A DNA stretch of 64,000 nt from Glaciecola sp. (GCA_018623155.1 JAAZVZ010000002.1:101434-165433), one strand, 5' to 3'. Counted from the first letter of the stretch, positions 40,653 through 50,405 are shown. Notes: a model not told the origin generated them from the letters alone. Numbers and translations: made by a program.

Positions 40653-41175
40653 GCGCACCTCCTAGTTTATTCAATATCGTTGTTCGAGCTCGATGAAGAT
40701 GCGTTTTTACGCTCCCCAGCGAAATATTCAGTATCTTTGCCGTCTCTTTTTCACTCAGTCCATTCAACGTACGCAAAAGTAAAACATCCCTTTGTTGTGT
40801 ACTTAACTCACGAATGGCATGGTAAAACTGCTCTGTGAGCTGTTGGGCAATCAACTCCCCTTCAACGCCGACGAACATCTGCAATGCTTGATAATTCATG
40901 ACATCGTCCAAACTGGTGTTATCCGAATGATCTTGCCAAAAAAATAGCGCCTGTTTTAATTTAGCTTTGCGCTTAAAATCAACCATGGTGGATTTTACGA
41001 TAGTAAAAAACAGAGCCGGCCATTCTTCCTCAGATTTGTCAGCATAATGTTTAAAGCACTTGAGCATAGCATCTTGTAAAACGTCATAAGCATCATCAGT
41101 GGATAGTCCCTGATAGCGACAATACAAAAACGCTTTTTGTTGATACTTATTAAAAAACGAATCTATCGCAGTCAT
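40636..41175 (-). CDS. ECF-type RNA polymerase sigma factor
   Basis: The protein (about 180 residues) has sigma region 2 (QQKAFLYCRYQGLSTDDAYDVLQDAMLKCFKHY, with KSTMVDFKRKAKL as the 2.4 part) and region 4 (IRELSTQQRDVLLLRTLNGLSEKETAKILNISLGSVKTHLHRARTTILNKL). It heads a three-gene operon with a small membrane protein and a secreted DUF3106 protein. The listed ORF starts at a GTG nine bases upstream; ATG 41175 is the likelier start, though the ribosome-binding site is weak for both. No target promoter motif was identified. Confidence 0.9.
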   Translation of the reverse strand: MTAIDSFFNKYQQKAFLYCRYQGLSTDDAYDVLQDAMLKCFKHYADKSEEEWPALFFTIVKSTMVDFKRKAKLKQALFFWQDHSDNTSLDDVMNYQALQMFVGVEGELIAQQLTEQFYHAIRELSTQQRDVLLLRTLNGLSEKETAKILNISLGSVKTHLHRARTTILNKLGGAHEHAA

Positions 41176-41357
41176 GTTGTCCACTGTTCCATATTACTCA
41201 TACCTATAATAACGCCAGTTTATAAGATAGGTTGACACCTGATTAATTTTTTTCGCAAACACTTTTCAATTGAGGCCAAATGGATTGAATACTTCAACTA
41301 TTGAACGCAACAAGGTAAACTCAAACTTATAACTTTAGGTGATAAAAAGGTATGTGT

Positions 41358-42011
41358 ATGCTCACACAAGTTCAACTCAATACAATGTTGACTCTGCAAG
41401 ATAATATGAACAAAAAAGTAAATCCAGACTGGCTAAATGCGGGATATGGCTATTTGCGTGCAGCAATGGTTGAATCTGTTGAAGCGATAGAGCACCACGG
41501 CTGGAAATGGTGGAAAGCGCAACACAAAGATCTGTCACAGTTGCAAATGGAGTGCGTGGATATCTGGCATTTTGCTTTGTCCCATTTATTAATTGCATAT
41601 AAGGGTGACATCAGCGCAACCGCTATGGCTCTTGAAAGTGAGCTTAAAGCCAATCATCAATCGTTGTGTTTTGATGGGACAACCTATGAGTTTGGTAATG
41701 CCGACTTACTAGACAACCTTGAACTAATGGCTGGACTTGCTGCAGCTAAACGTTTTGATGTCAGTTTATTTTTGCGCATTATTGAGCAAAGCGAGATGAC
41801 TTCAGATGAACTGTACCGTCAATACGTTGGCAAAAACATCTTAAATTTTTTCCGTCAGGATCACGGTTATAAAGAAGGTTCCTACATCAAAGAATGGCAA
41901 GGGCGCGAAGATAATGAACACCTCGTAGAAGTATTGGAAGCGCTCAATGCGGATGCGCAAGGATATGCAGACTTGGTCTATCAAGGACTTGCTGAGCGTT
42001 ACCCTGGTTAA
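41358..42011 (+). CDS. Dimeric dUTP diphosphatase (MazG-like all-alpha dUTPase)
   Basis: This protein of about 217 residues resembles the dimeric, all-helical dUTPase family (dUTPase_2), which hydrolyses dUTP, and often dUDP, to dUMP. The metal-binding pattern is visible as RAAMVESVEAIEHHGWKWWK (about 36-55) and QLQMECVDIWHFALS (about 62-76), with further acidic residues in the C-terminal half. ATG 41358 is preferred because AAGG lies seven bases upstream. It stands alone, and no trimeric Dut-type enzyme is seen in this window. Confidence 0.85.
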   Translation: MLTQVQLNTMLTLQDNMNKKVNPDWLNAGYGYLRAAMVESVEAIEHHGWKWWKAQHKDLSQLQMECVDIWHFALSHLLIAYKGDISATAMALESELKANHQSLCFDGTTYEFGNADLLDNLELMAGLAAAKRFDVSLFLRIIEQSEMTSDELYRQYVGKNILNFFRQDHGYKEGSYIKEWQGREDNEHLVEVLEALNADAQGYADLVYQGLAERYPG

Positions 42012-42031
42012 GTGTTAAGAAGCACTTGGTC

Positions 42032-43354
42032 TCAACGGGCAAGTGCTCTATATTTATTCTTAATCCGACGAGTCAACCACCAAATACCACCCACTACAAC
42101 AGGTATACAAATACCCAGTACCCACTGTTTGTTTGCCAACACGCCAAGTTCATAAAGTGCATCAATCATCAGTTTTAATAGCCCAATGGTATAGTAACTA
42201 ATCGCTGCGACTGATAGCCCCTCAACGGTATGTTGCATCGCCAACTGAATACGAGAACGACGCTCCATAGCACTCAGTAATTGTTGATTCTGACTGTGTA
42301 CCGACAACTCCACACGAGTTCTGAGCATATCGGAAGCCCTGTTGACTCGGCGCGATAAATTTTCTAAACGCTCCTGTGCTGAAGTACAAGAATTAATGGC
42401 GGGTGATAACCTCCTTGTCAAAAACTCTTTCAAGGTCAAATGACCTGAAACCTCATTTTCTTTAAGCTCTTCTATTCTAGAGCGCAATACATCATAGTAG
42501 GCAAGGCTAGCATTGAATCTAAATGTGGTCTTTGCTCTGATATTTTCTATAGAAGCTGCCAAATGCGATAATTCGTTGAGTAATACTTGATCGTTACTTT
42601 GACATCCATGCGCCAGTTCATCTGTAATACTGGCTAACGCTTGATCCATTTTTTTGAGTTCTGAAGTGAGTGAACGCGCTTTCATATAACCAAGAAGTGT
42701 TAATAAACGGTACTGCTCTATTTCGATCAGACGCTGAACCATCCTTCCCATCTGGCCTTTTGTCATATTCAAATTAAATACCAAAAAACGTCCAAATCCA
42801 TCTTCATGGGTTTGAAAGTTTGTCCATATTTGTGCATCACCATTTTGCGGCAAGCTGCCAACCATTAATGTATTGTCAAAGTAGGTTTTTAACGTCTGTG
42901 GCTTCGGTAATGAAGCGCTTGGAGTAAACAAAATATGCAAGTGAAATGCAGCGATTACACGGCCAGGAAATCGTTCAAACCAATCATATGGCAGTCGTTG
43001 CAGAGCACTTTTTGAAAACGGTGCAACAGCACTTAACGAGTGATAACGCTCAGTGATAGTCAAAGTCGTGAATTCTAAGTGCTGCTCGTAGCGAATTAAT
43101 AAATCATCTGTTTGATATACCTGGCAACTTCCCTCACAGCGCTCAACATCAATTGATAACTCTTGTAAGAAAGCCAATAGTGTTGTTTGTTGTTCAATGC
43201 GCTGTCTTTCATTACACAGCAAAGCGATGTGCGTGATTAAAGCATCTGTTTGTATGACTTTAAAAGGGCGAGAGTGAAGTTCAGCATAAAGTTTGTCTCT
43301 CTCTGGATGCCAATCTATGGAATCACGAGAAAATGAGTGTGGTAACGATGGCAT
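42032..43354 (-). CDS. DUF3422 family membrane protein
   Basis: The 440-residue protein begins with the characteristic HPERDKLYAELHSRPFKVIQTDALITHIALL. A helical middle region (about 200-350) follows, and near the C terminus there are two transmembrane segments (SVAAISYYTIGLLKLMIDALYELGV and WVLGICIPVVVGGIWWLTRR). The family is widespread in proteobacteria but has no established function. The topology suggests a large cytoplasmic domain anchored at the C terminus. It converges on the dUTPase gene with a 20-nt gap. Confidence 0.85.
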   Translation of the reverse strand: MPSLPHSFSRDSIDWHPERDKLYAELHSRPFKVIQTDALITHIALLCNERQRIEQQTTLLAFLQELSIDVERCEGSCQVYQTDDLLIRYEQHLEFTTLTITERYHSLSAVAPFSKSALQRLPYDWFERFPGRVIAAFHLHILFTPSASLPKPQTLKTYFDNTLMVGSLPQNGDAQIWTNFQTHEDGFGRFLVFNLNMTKGQMGRMVQRLIEIEQYRLLTLLGYMKARSLTSELKKMDQALASITDELAHGCQSNDQVLLNELSHLAASIENIRAKTTFRFNASLAYYDVLRSRIEELKENEVSGHLTLKEFLTRRLSPAINSCTSAQERLENLSRRVNRASDMLRTRVELSVHSQNQQLLSAMERRSRIQLAMQHTVEGLSVAAISYYTIGLLKLMIDALYELGVLANKQWVLGICIPVVVGGIWWLTRRIKNKYRALAR

Positions 43355-43452
43355 AGGATTAGGTTTTAGTTAATACTATGCTCATCTTATGATGAAGTGA
43401 GTGAAACACAAATCCCTCTTTAGAACGATTTATGGCACTCACCTTTTACAGT

Positions 43453-45096
43453 TCAAGATACAAACACAACCTTTGCATCATGTGACTTTTCAATAAGATC
43501 TTTAAACCGTTCTTCTAGAACGTGACGTTTGACTTTTAACGTTGGAGTTAATAACTCATTCTCAATGGACCACTCTTCTTTCAAAACCAATAGATGGTCT
43601 AGACGCATGTGACTTTCAAGTGTTGCGTTAACGTGTTTTAGGGTCGCGGTAAACGACTCAGTTAATTCTTCTTCAGAGTGCTTTGCAGCTTCTTCAGAGA
43701 GTACCATCAAAGCAATCGGTTGCGGAAGATTATTTCCCGTGACACACACTTGCTCAACGTTTGTATTTTCAAGGATTTTTGCCTCAATGGGAGCTGGGAC
43801 AACGTATTTACCCTTCGAGGTTTTAAAGATCTCCTTCAATCGCCCAGTAATACGGACATAACCTTCAGCATCGATTTCACCTTTATCACCGGTACGCAAA
43901 TATCCGTCTTCGGTAAAAGTCTCAGCTGTTTTTTCAGGCTCTAAGTAGTAGCCCAACATATTGCAGGGGGCTTTTACTTGAATTTCACCTTCATCAGATA
44001 AGCGAATATCCACACCACCATAAGCCTTACCAATCGTACCAACCTTATCATGACGGAATGGAAGTTGTGCTGTACCAAATGCAGCATTTTCGGTCATGCC
44101 CCACCCTTCAGAGATATTGACACCGAGCTTTGCAAACCAATGAATAGTCGCTGGCGCAAGAGGCGCAGAGCCACTAGCCCATGCTCGTGACTGGTCAATA
44201 CCAAGGGCTGAAGTGATTTTCTTGCGGATAACACTACTCAAAAATGGAATTTTCAAGAGCACATCAAGTTTCTTTTGCGGCATCTTAGCTAACACGCCCA
44301 TCTGGAACTTGGTCCATAACCTTGGTACAGAAACAAATAAAGTAGGACGATGAGCAGACACGTCGCGAGTGAAACTATCCAGTGACTCAACAAAAGATAT
44401 CTGAGCACCAGAATAAAAACTGGATAATTCAATAATCACACGTTCTGTAATATGAGCCAAAGGCAAGTAGCTCATTAAACGGTCTTCATTATTAACTGAT
44501 AGCTCATGCAATGAATTTTGGGCTGCCCAACAAATCGTTGAAAAACTATGCATAACGCCTTTAGGCTGTCCAGTACTGCCAGATGTGTAGATAATGGTCA
44601 TTAAATCATCAAGCTCTCGTTGAGGATCATCTGCAATGGGCTCAATGTCTAAGTACTCTTGCCATGAATAAGTACCAGACAAATCATGATAAGGAAATAC
44701 AACGGTAGGAACAGACTTCGGAATATAACTAAAACTTTGGTTTGCTGCATCAAACTTGCCCGCGAAGAGCAGCTTCACGTCAGCATGCTGTAAAACATAT
44801 TCCACTGTCTCTTTACCGGCTGTTGGAAAAATGGGAACCGATACGTGTCCAGCAAGCATGATCCCCAAATCCGTAATGAACCACTCCGCGCAATTTTTAG
44901 AGAATATACAAATACGACTTCCCGGCTCAAGCTCCATTGCACGTAATCTTGCTGCAATTTTTCGAGCTTGTGAACCCACATCACTCCAAGTGAAATTTTT
45001 TAAAACACCATTGATTGGTTGGCGCAAATAGATTTGGTTACCCGCGTTTTGCTCCCAGTGATATAGCATTTCTAAGGGGGTTTTGATATCTGTCAT
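43453..45096 (-). CDS. Long-chain fatty acid-CoA ligase (AMP-binding, FadD15-like)
   Basis: This ANL-superfamily enzyme activates a carboxylic acid with ATP and CoA. The 547-residue protein has the P-loop MTIIYTSGSTGQPKGVMHSF (about 180-199), the second motif SEGWGMTENAAFG, and YLRTGDKGEIDAEGYVRITGRLKEIFKTSKGKYV with the catalytic lysine in the C-terminal domain further on. Overall sequence is closest to the long-chain/very-long-chain FAA1-FadD15 group. ATG 45096 (MTDIKTP) is preferred to the listed start at 45126. It stands alone with A+T-rich flanks. Confidence 0.88.
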   Translation of the reverse strand: MTDIKTPLEMLYHWEQNAGNQIYLRQPINGVLKNFTWSDVGSQARKIAARLRAMELEPGSRICIFSKNCAEWFITDLGIMLAGHVSVPIFPTAGKETVEYVLQHADVKLLFAGKFDAANQSFSYIPKSVPTVVFPYHDLSGTYSWQEYLDIEPIADDPQRELDDLMTIIYTSGSTGQPKGVMHSFSTICWAAQNSLHELSVNNEDRLMSYLPLAHITERVIIELSSFYSGAQISFVESLDSFTRDVSAHRPTLFVSVPRLWTKFQMGVLAKMPQKKLDVLLKIPFLSSVIRKKITSALGIDQSRAWASGSAPLAPATIHWFAKLGVNISEGWGMTENAAFGTAQLPFRHDKVGTIGKAYGGVDIRLSDEGEIQVKAPCNMLGYYLEPEKTAETFTEDGYLRTGDKGEIDAEGYVRITGRLKEIFKTSKGKYVVPAPIEAKILENTNVEQVCVTGNNLPQPIALMVLSEEAAKHSEEELTESFTATLKHVNATLESHMRLDHLLVLKEEWSIENELLTPTLKVKRHVLEERFKDLIEKSHDAKVVFVS

Positions 45097-45320
45097 TGTG
45101 ATCGTACCTGTCTGGCCTAATGGCATTATTATTATATATTTTACACATGGGTAATATGTGTTTTGACTTGGGTATTAAGTCTCTCTTAATTAAAAACGAA
45201 AAAGCCTTAGCTTTCAACTAGAGGCTCTTTGTTTTTTTATAAATACTGTAAAAAAACTCAAAAATAGCATTTCAGATATTGTGGTCTATAGTTAAAGTAG
45301 TCTTGATAAAAGGAAGTCTC

Positions 45321-45707
45321 ATGCACCGCTTAAATAAAGTTTTTGCCTTCGGCACCGTTGCCAGTTTTGCTTTGGTTGCCTTAACTGTTTGGGTTATTTA
45401 TGAAAAAACCTTAATGAACAACCATTATATGGCTGTCTCTTTTCTATCATTGATGCCATTACTGTTAGATTCAAAACGAATGATTAACGATGCCATTGTG
45501 GCCTTGTTCTTTGGTGGATTATTAGCTAATTTACTTTTAATTGTCTGTCAAAGTGTCAATCTTGTAGTCACCCCAGATGCCCTACTCATTTTCATTGGAT
45601 ATTACTCACTGGCGAACATAATCTATTTGTTAGGTTGGGTATATGGCAAATGGATTCATAAACCCCCCTCTACTCAATATGCTCCCCCAACACGTGTTAA
45701 CACCTAA
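45321..45707 (+). CDS. Small multi-pass membrane protein, unknown function
   Basis: The 128-residue protein is mostly hydrophobic, with about four transmembrane helices (VASFALVALTVWVIYE; YMAVSFLSLMPLLL; AIVALFFGGLLANLLLIVCQSVNLV; LLIFIGYYSLANIIYLLGWVYG) and a short polar C-terminal tail (PSTQYAPPTRVNT). No family was recognised. GGAAG precedes ATG 45321, so the upstream extension in the ORF track is rejected. Confidence 0.7.
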   Translation: MHRLNKVFAFGTVASFALVALTVWVIYEKTLMNNHYMAVSFLSLMPLLLDSKRMINDAIVALFFGGLLANLLLIVCQSVNLVVTPDALLIFIGYYSLANIIYLLGWVYGKWIHKPPSTQYAPPTRVNT

Positions 45708-45808
45708 TTGTCATCTTGGGACTTGCATAAATTTACTTAGTCGTTTTTACTCATTTAAAATCAAGAACTTGAATTTTCATCTAGCACTGAAGTAGTAGAC
45801 AATGTAAG

Positions 45809-46564
45809 ATGTTTCAAGATTGTTTAAACGATGGTAGCGCAATGTTTATCCTCACCAGTTTATTAATAGCGCATTTTGTAGCAGACTTTTATTTACAACC
45901 CCATGCGTGGGTAATGGATAAAGTACAACACCGAGAAAAATCATTAGGTCTTTTTAAGCATATTTGCGTGCATTTTGTGCTAACACTCAGCGCGATACTA
46001 CTGTTCGTTGGCACGTATAGTTGGGAAATTTGGCTCGGTTTTGTTTTTATTATCTTAAGTCACTATGCCATAGATATCTGGAAAACGTATCAATCGTTTA
46101 AAATCAAATATTTTCTAATTGATCAAGTTGGCCATTACGTCGTGATTGCTGGTGTTACAATTTGGTGGCTGTCAGTTAGTAATATAGAGTTTAGATCCCC
46201 AACTTTCTTTTTTGAAACACATCTTTGGGTCGCTATTTTTGCGGGTCTATTCGGACTCGTTTTTTTATACAAACCTGTCGCCTTAACTCAAATTTTGGTA
46301 CTCAACGCGCTCAATTTAGAGAGTAACCCGAATTATCAATTTGATGTGCAGAGCATATTTAGACGAGTCTTAGTATTTTTATCGTCCATCACATTAACAC
46401 CTATGTTCATCATACTCGATATGCTTATCCGAGCGCTTGAAAGTTACTTTAAGCATCGCCAAGAACAAAATCGAGTCTTGATACGCAAACAGATAGCTGT
46501 CACTGTCTTTAATACTTTTTGTGTTACTTTGGCTTATGTGTATTTTGCGCAGATAGTAGTTTAA
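45809..46564 (+). CDS. DUF3307 family membrane protein
   Basis: The protein begins its conserved part with MFILTSLLIAHFVADFYLQPHAWVMDK (from ATG 45842) and has about six transmembrane helices, with a charged loop near residues 205-225 (FKHRQEQNRVLIRKQ). The LLxAHFxADFxLQ start is characteristic of DUF3307, a family without a known function. Both ATG 45809 and ATG 45842 are possible; the family start favours 45842, but neither has a clear ribosome-binding site, so the longer form is listed. Confidence 0.78.
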   Translation: MFQDCLNDGSAMFILTSLLIAHFVADFYLQPHAWVMDKVQHREKSLGLFKHICVHFVLTLSAILLFVGTYSWEIWLGFVFIILSHYAIDIWKTYQSFKIKYFLIDQVGHYVVIAGVTIWWLSVSNIEFRSPTFFFETHLWVAIFAGLFGLVFLYKPVALTQILVLNALNLESNPNYQFDVQSIFRRVLVFLSSITLTPMFIILDMLIRALESYFKHRQEQNRVLIRKQIAVTVFNTFCVTLAYVYFAQIVV

Positions 46565-46600
46565 ATAAACCATTTAGGCAGTCGAACAACAAGGGGCATT

Positions 46601-48295
46601 ATGAAACACCCAATTTCCAGAATTACAGCAAGTTTTTTATGTTTTTATATGTTAACCGGCTGTCAGCCCGCAATAGAAACTTCATCAGCGCCCTCTCCAC
46701 AGGTTACATCGCAAGCAGTGATCACCACTCAACCTGAATTACTTGTTGATGAAGCACGCTTGAATATCTACTACCCAGTTGATTTGACTACCGATTTAAC
46801 TCATCTAACCGACAATCAAAAAGAAATGATTAGTTTGCTCATTGAGGCATCAGTGATCATGGATGATTTGTTTTGGCAACAAGCTTTTGGCGAAGATAAA
46901 AATGTGTTTTTGGCCAAGCTCACTGACCCAAACGTCAAACATTTTGCTAAGATCAACTACGGCCCATGGGATAGGTTAAATGGCGACAAGCCATTTTTAG
47001 CAGGTTATGACGCCAAAGCGAGTGGCGCACAATTTTATCCTTCAGATATATCAAAAGAAGCATTATTGAATAGTTCACTCAATGACAAGACCGGCCTTTA
47101 TTCAGTCATTGAACGTGATGATAACGGTCAATTAGTTGCAACCCCTTACAATCAAAAATACTCCGCAGAACTGCAACAAGCCGCATCCTTATTGAGACAA
47201 GCTGCAGGGTTGGCCGAAGATCCTGATTTTTCAAACTACTTGTTATTACGCGCTGATGCATTCCTGTCCAATCAATACCAACTTTCTGATCTGGCCTGGA
47301 TGGATGTGAAGAATAACGAGATAGATGTGGTAATTGGCCCCATTGAAACTTATGAAGATCAGTTGCTTGGTGCACGTACCGGTTTCGAATCTTACGTATT
47401 AATTAAAGACATGGCTTGGAGTCAAAAACTCGCGCATTACGCAAAGTATTTGCCAGAGCTTCAGAAAGGGCTGCCTGTCGCTGAGGCATATAAAGCACAA
47501 ATGCCAGGTACAAATGCTGACTTAAACGCTTATGATGTAGTGTACTATGCCGGTCACTCCAATGCGGGAAGTAAAACCATTGCGATCAATCTACCCAATG
47601 ATGAAGAAGTACAACTAGCAAAGGGTACTCGTCGCCTGCAACTCAAAAACGCCATGCGCGCCAAGTTTGACCATATTTTACTGCCAATTGCCGATGTATT
47701 GATTGTCCCAGAGCAAAGAAAGCACATTACGTTTAATGCATTTTTCTCTAATACGATGTTTCATGAAGTTGCCCATGGCCTAGGGATCAAAAACGTATTA
47801 AATTCGCAATACACGGTACGTGAAGCATTACAAGAACACGCTTCTGCTTTGGAAGAAGGTAAAGCTGATATTTTAGGGTTGTATATGGTTGAACAACTAC
47901 TTGATCGAGAAGCAATTAGTGAAGGGGTACTTGAAGATTACTATGTGACCTTTATGGCTGGTATTTTTCGCTCGATCCGTTTTGGCGCAAGTTCAGCTCA
48001 TGGTCAAGCAAATATGGTGAGGTTTAATTATTTTGCCGAAAAAGGCGCTTTTACTCGGAATGAACTGGGGCAGTATGCAGTTGATATGCCCAAAATGCGT
48101 GAAGCTGTAAATACTCTGTCGAATTTAATTTTGACATTGCAAGGTGATGGGGATTACGCAGGAGTTGCTTCACTCGTTGCAACAAAAGGAGTGATTGGGC
48201 CACAGCTAAAAGCCGATCTCAATCGCCTTACTGCCGCTAACATCCCTGTGGATATCCACTTTAACCAAGGCAAAGAAATTTTAGGATTAAAGTAA
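46601..48295 (+). CDS. Lipoprotein metallopeptidase related to dipeptidyl-peptidase III (M49-like)
   Basis: The 564-residue protein starts with a lipoprotein signal (FLCFYMLTGCQPA, lipid-modified cysteine at 21), so it is probably periplasmic and membrane-attached. The catalytic region reads NTMFHEVAHGLGIKNVL (about 385-401), followed by EEGKADILGLYMVEQL, giving a zinc site HExxH...E. Classical DPP III has HExxGH, so this is the shorter variant often annotated as dipeptidyl-peptidase 3 family or Zn-dependent hydrolase. AAGGGG lies upstream of ATG 46601. It is followed by a perfect bidirectional terminator. Confidence 0.82.
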   Translation: MKHPISRITASFLCFYMLTGCQPAIETSSAPSPQVTSQAVITTQPELLVDEARLNIYYPVDLTTDLTHLTDNQKEMISLLIEASVIMDDLFWQQAFGEDKNVFLAKLTDPNVKHFAKINYGPWDRLNGDKPFLAGYDAKASGAQFYPSDISKEALLNSSLNDKTGLYSVIERDDNGQLVATPYNQKYSAELQQAASLLRQAAGLAEDPDFSNYLLLRADAFLSNQYQLSDLAWMDVKNNEIDVVIGPIETYEDQLLGARTGFESYVLIKDMAWSQKLAHYAKYLPELQKGLPVAEAYKAQMPGTNADLNAYDVVYYAGHSNAGSKTIAINLPNDEEVQLAKGTRRLQLKNAMRAKFDHILLPIADVLIVPEQRKHITFNAFFSNTMFHEVAHGLGIKNVLNSQYTVREALQEHASALEEGKADILGLYMVEQLLDREAISEGVLEDYYVTFMAGIFRSIRFGASSAHGQANMVRFNYFAEKGAFTRNELGQYAVDMPKMREAVNTLSNLILTLQGDGDYAGVASLVATKGVIGPQLKADLNRLTAANIPVDIHFNQGKEILGLK

Positions 48296-48324
48296 TAAAA
48301 CCACATTCACTGCATTTGCAAAAT

Positions 48325-48354
48325 AAAAGGGAGACTATCGATAGTCTCCCTTTT
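48325..48354. terminator. Bidirectional terminator between the M49-like and S9 peptidase genes
   Basis: AAAAGGGAGACTATCGATAGTCTCCCTTTT is a perfect 30-nt palindrome with a T-tract on both strands between two convergent peptidase genes. Confidence 0.92.
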
Positions 48355-48359
48355 TTATA

Positions 48360-50405
48360 CTAGTTTTCGTTGTTTAGCTTATCTGCTAAGCCCAAGTCAA
48401 ACGGTGGTTTTTCGGTATCTCTGCTCGCATCTTCTGCTAAATAAGTATCCATCCAACGCATCAAACGGAGCGCATAATCGTATTGTGCTGCCGCACGGCG
48501 GTTCCCGTGTCCTTCATTAGGATAGAAGACCAAACGCGCCGGTGTATTGGTTCGTACTTTGATAGAGCGATACAACTCCATGGATTGTGAGGGGTGAACT
48601 CGAGTATCTTTCTCGCCATGTAAAATCAAAATCGGAGTATTGGCTTTACCTGCATGAAAAATAGGAGAACGCTCTAATAAATTCATCCAATTGTCTTCCC
48701 ATGGCCATTTGAGCGAGTGCACTAGATGCATCTCATTAGGAATATCAGATGTCCCAAACTTCGATACTTGATTTGAAATACCGACAAAGGCAACCGCCGC
48801 AGCAAAGTGCTCGGTTAATGCTGTTGCGCCCCACATCGAGGCGTAGCCTCCGTATGAGCCACCTGTGATACCAACGCGTGCGCGATCTACTAGACCGGCT
48901 TTGACAAGTGCGTCGACCCCATCTACCAAATCATTGAACTCTTTACCCGCATAATCATTTTGATGTTGCTTTGCATACGCGACACCTCGCCCGGTTGAGC
49001 CACGGTAATTCGGATAGTAGACCGCATACCCTTTTGCCGCGGCATATTGACCAGGCATCGAATACGCAGTTAACCAACCGTCACTGTAATGCGCTTCAGG
49101 TCCACCGTGCACCATAAGAATCAGCGGCCAGCCTTTTTCGGGTGCTTGCCCCTTAGGTGTAATGAGAAGGCCTTCTACTTTTTCCCCATCTCGTGCCTCA
49201 TACATAAAAGTGGATTGAGGAGCCAGTGCGAGTTCATTAAGCCATGCATTATGCTCTGTAACCTTCGATGCTTTATTGCGTTTTACGTCAAATACAGCAC
49301 GAGGGTGAGATGGACTGTCTGCAATAAGCTGAATGGTATCATCACCTACTGCAATACTACGAGCAACAATGTCTTGTGCCGTAGTGATAGTACGCTTTTG
49401 TTTGCCTTTTTTGTCGTATTCAACAACCGAGCTTTCCACTCCTCGGTGCGCGACCGCAAGAATATTGCGACCTTTCCAGGTAATATCGACAATGTGCTGC
49501 AAGGCATCAGTCGTTAATTGAGTGAGTTTTGGTGAATCAGCTTGTGCCACCATCAACACCCCGTCAGAAGAATCACTAATATCGGCACCACCAATGATTG
49601 CAATGTCTTTGTCGTTGTTGTGCAACACAAACTCACCAAGCTTACCAGGCATATCAATGGTATTTGTGACCTCGCCAGAAGTGACACTGATCGTATAAAT
49701 ATCACGTGACATTAAAGAATCATCGACTAAATTGGTCGGGGCAACAGCGGCGAGTACAAACTCGCCATTACTAGATACATCAATATCGGAAACGTGACCG
49801 CCACTGTAGATGGACGTTGCTTCACCGCCTTGAATAGATACTGACCACAACTGATTCAAGCGAGTATCTTCTTCATATACTTTGGCGTTAAAGCCTTTGT
49901 CTTTAAAATCTTCAGTATCGTCTTTGGCTTTTGCTACAAAAAACAAGGTATCATCGACAATTTCATAATCGCCAATGGCCGTTTCAAAACCAAATACTTT
50001 ATAGGCTTCACCGCCGTTTACTGATATCGCATAAAGCGAGGTGTGTGTATCATCGTCACGTTTTGAACGAAAATATACGGTATCACTCGCGCGATTAAAA
50101 GAAAGACTTGAGATACTGCTCTCTCCACCGATGAATAGACGGTTATTACCTTTTTCATCCAGAATATACAAATGAGTATCGGCACGACCGTCCTCATCCC
50201 CCGCAACCATGTTACGTGGCACTGATAAAGTATAAGCGGAAAGTTTGCCATTTGGAGCAACCGTAAGGTTACCCGCATGTTGTACTTTTGGAAGGTGTTC
50301 TATTGTGAAGTGTTTATTATCACTGTGTTCATGAGCTATGGTTGGCCCACTTAATACAGCGGTTGCTGCAAATAAAGCGCCAAACTTAGGTAAAGTCAAA
50401 GGCAT
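48360..50405 (-). CDS. Secreted S9 family prolyl oligopeptidase-type peptidase
   Basis: The 681-residue protein has a signal peptide (LFAATAVLSGPTIAHEH), a seven-bladed propeller region with WD40/TolB-like repeats (about 40-390) and a C-terminal alpha/beta hydrolase domain. The catalytic serine is in GITGGSYGGYASMWG (about 515-530), the aspartate in LILHGEKDTRVHPSQS and the histidine in FYPNEGHGNRRAA. Such enzymes are periplasmic aminopeptidases or oligopeptidases acting on short peptides. It stands alone and converges on the M49-like lipoprotein gene. Confidence 0.9.
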   Translation of the reverse strand: MPLTLPKFGALFAATAVLSGPTIAHEHSDNKHFTIEHLPKVQHAGNLTVAPNGKLSAYTLSVPRNMVAGDEDGRADTHLYILDEKGNNRLFIGGESSISSLSFNRASDTVYFRSKRDDDTHTSLYAISVNGGEAYKVFGFETAIGDYEIVDDTLFFVAKAKDDTEDFKDKGFNAKVYEEDTRLNQLWSVSIQGGEATSIYSGGHVSDIDVSSNGEFVLAAVAPTNLVDDSLMSRDIYTISVTSGEVTNTIDMPGKLGEFVLHNNDKDIAIIGGADISDSSDGVLMVAQADSPKLTQLTTDALQHIVDITWKGRNILAVAHRGVESSVVEYDKKGKQKRTITTAQDIVARSIAVGDDTIQLIADSPSHPRAVFDVKRNKASKVTEHNAWLNELALAPQSTFMYEARDGEKVEGLLITPKGQAPEKGWPLILMVHGGPEAHYSDGWLTAYSMPGQYAAAKGYAVYYPNYRGSTGRGVAYAKQHQNDYAGKEFNDLVDGVDALVKAGLVDRARVGITGGSYGGYASMWGATALTEHFAAAVAFVGISNQVSKFGTSDIPNEMHLVHSLKWPWEDNWMNLLERSPIFHAGKANTPILILHGEKDTRVHPSQSMELYRSIKVRTNTPARLVFYPNEGHGNRRAAAQYDYALRLMRWMDTYLAEDASRDTEKPPFDLGLADKLNNEN

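Noticed and set aside
40554-40838. 94-residue plus-strand ORF opposite the sigma factor and small membrane protein genes
   Set aside because: Antisense to two overlapping genes with clear motifs; no ribosome-binding site or family resemblance.
42021-42047. AGCACTTG/CAAGTGCT hairpin between dUTPase and DUF3422 genes as a terminator
   Set aside because: The stem is real but has an 11-nt loop and no T-tract, and it overlaps the DUF3422 stop codon.
45195-45238. Hairpin AAAAAGCC...GGCTCTTTG upstream of the acyl-CoA ligase and the small membrane protein
   Set aside because: The stem is imperfect and lies upstream of both flanking genes, where no transcript is expected to end.
49089-49517. 142-residue plus-strand ORF inside the S9 peptidase gene
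   Set aside because: It is opposite a well-conserved propeller domain and its translation looks unordered.
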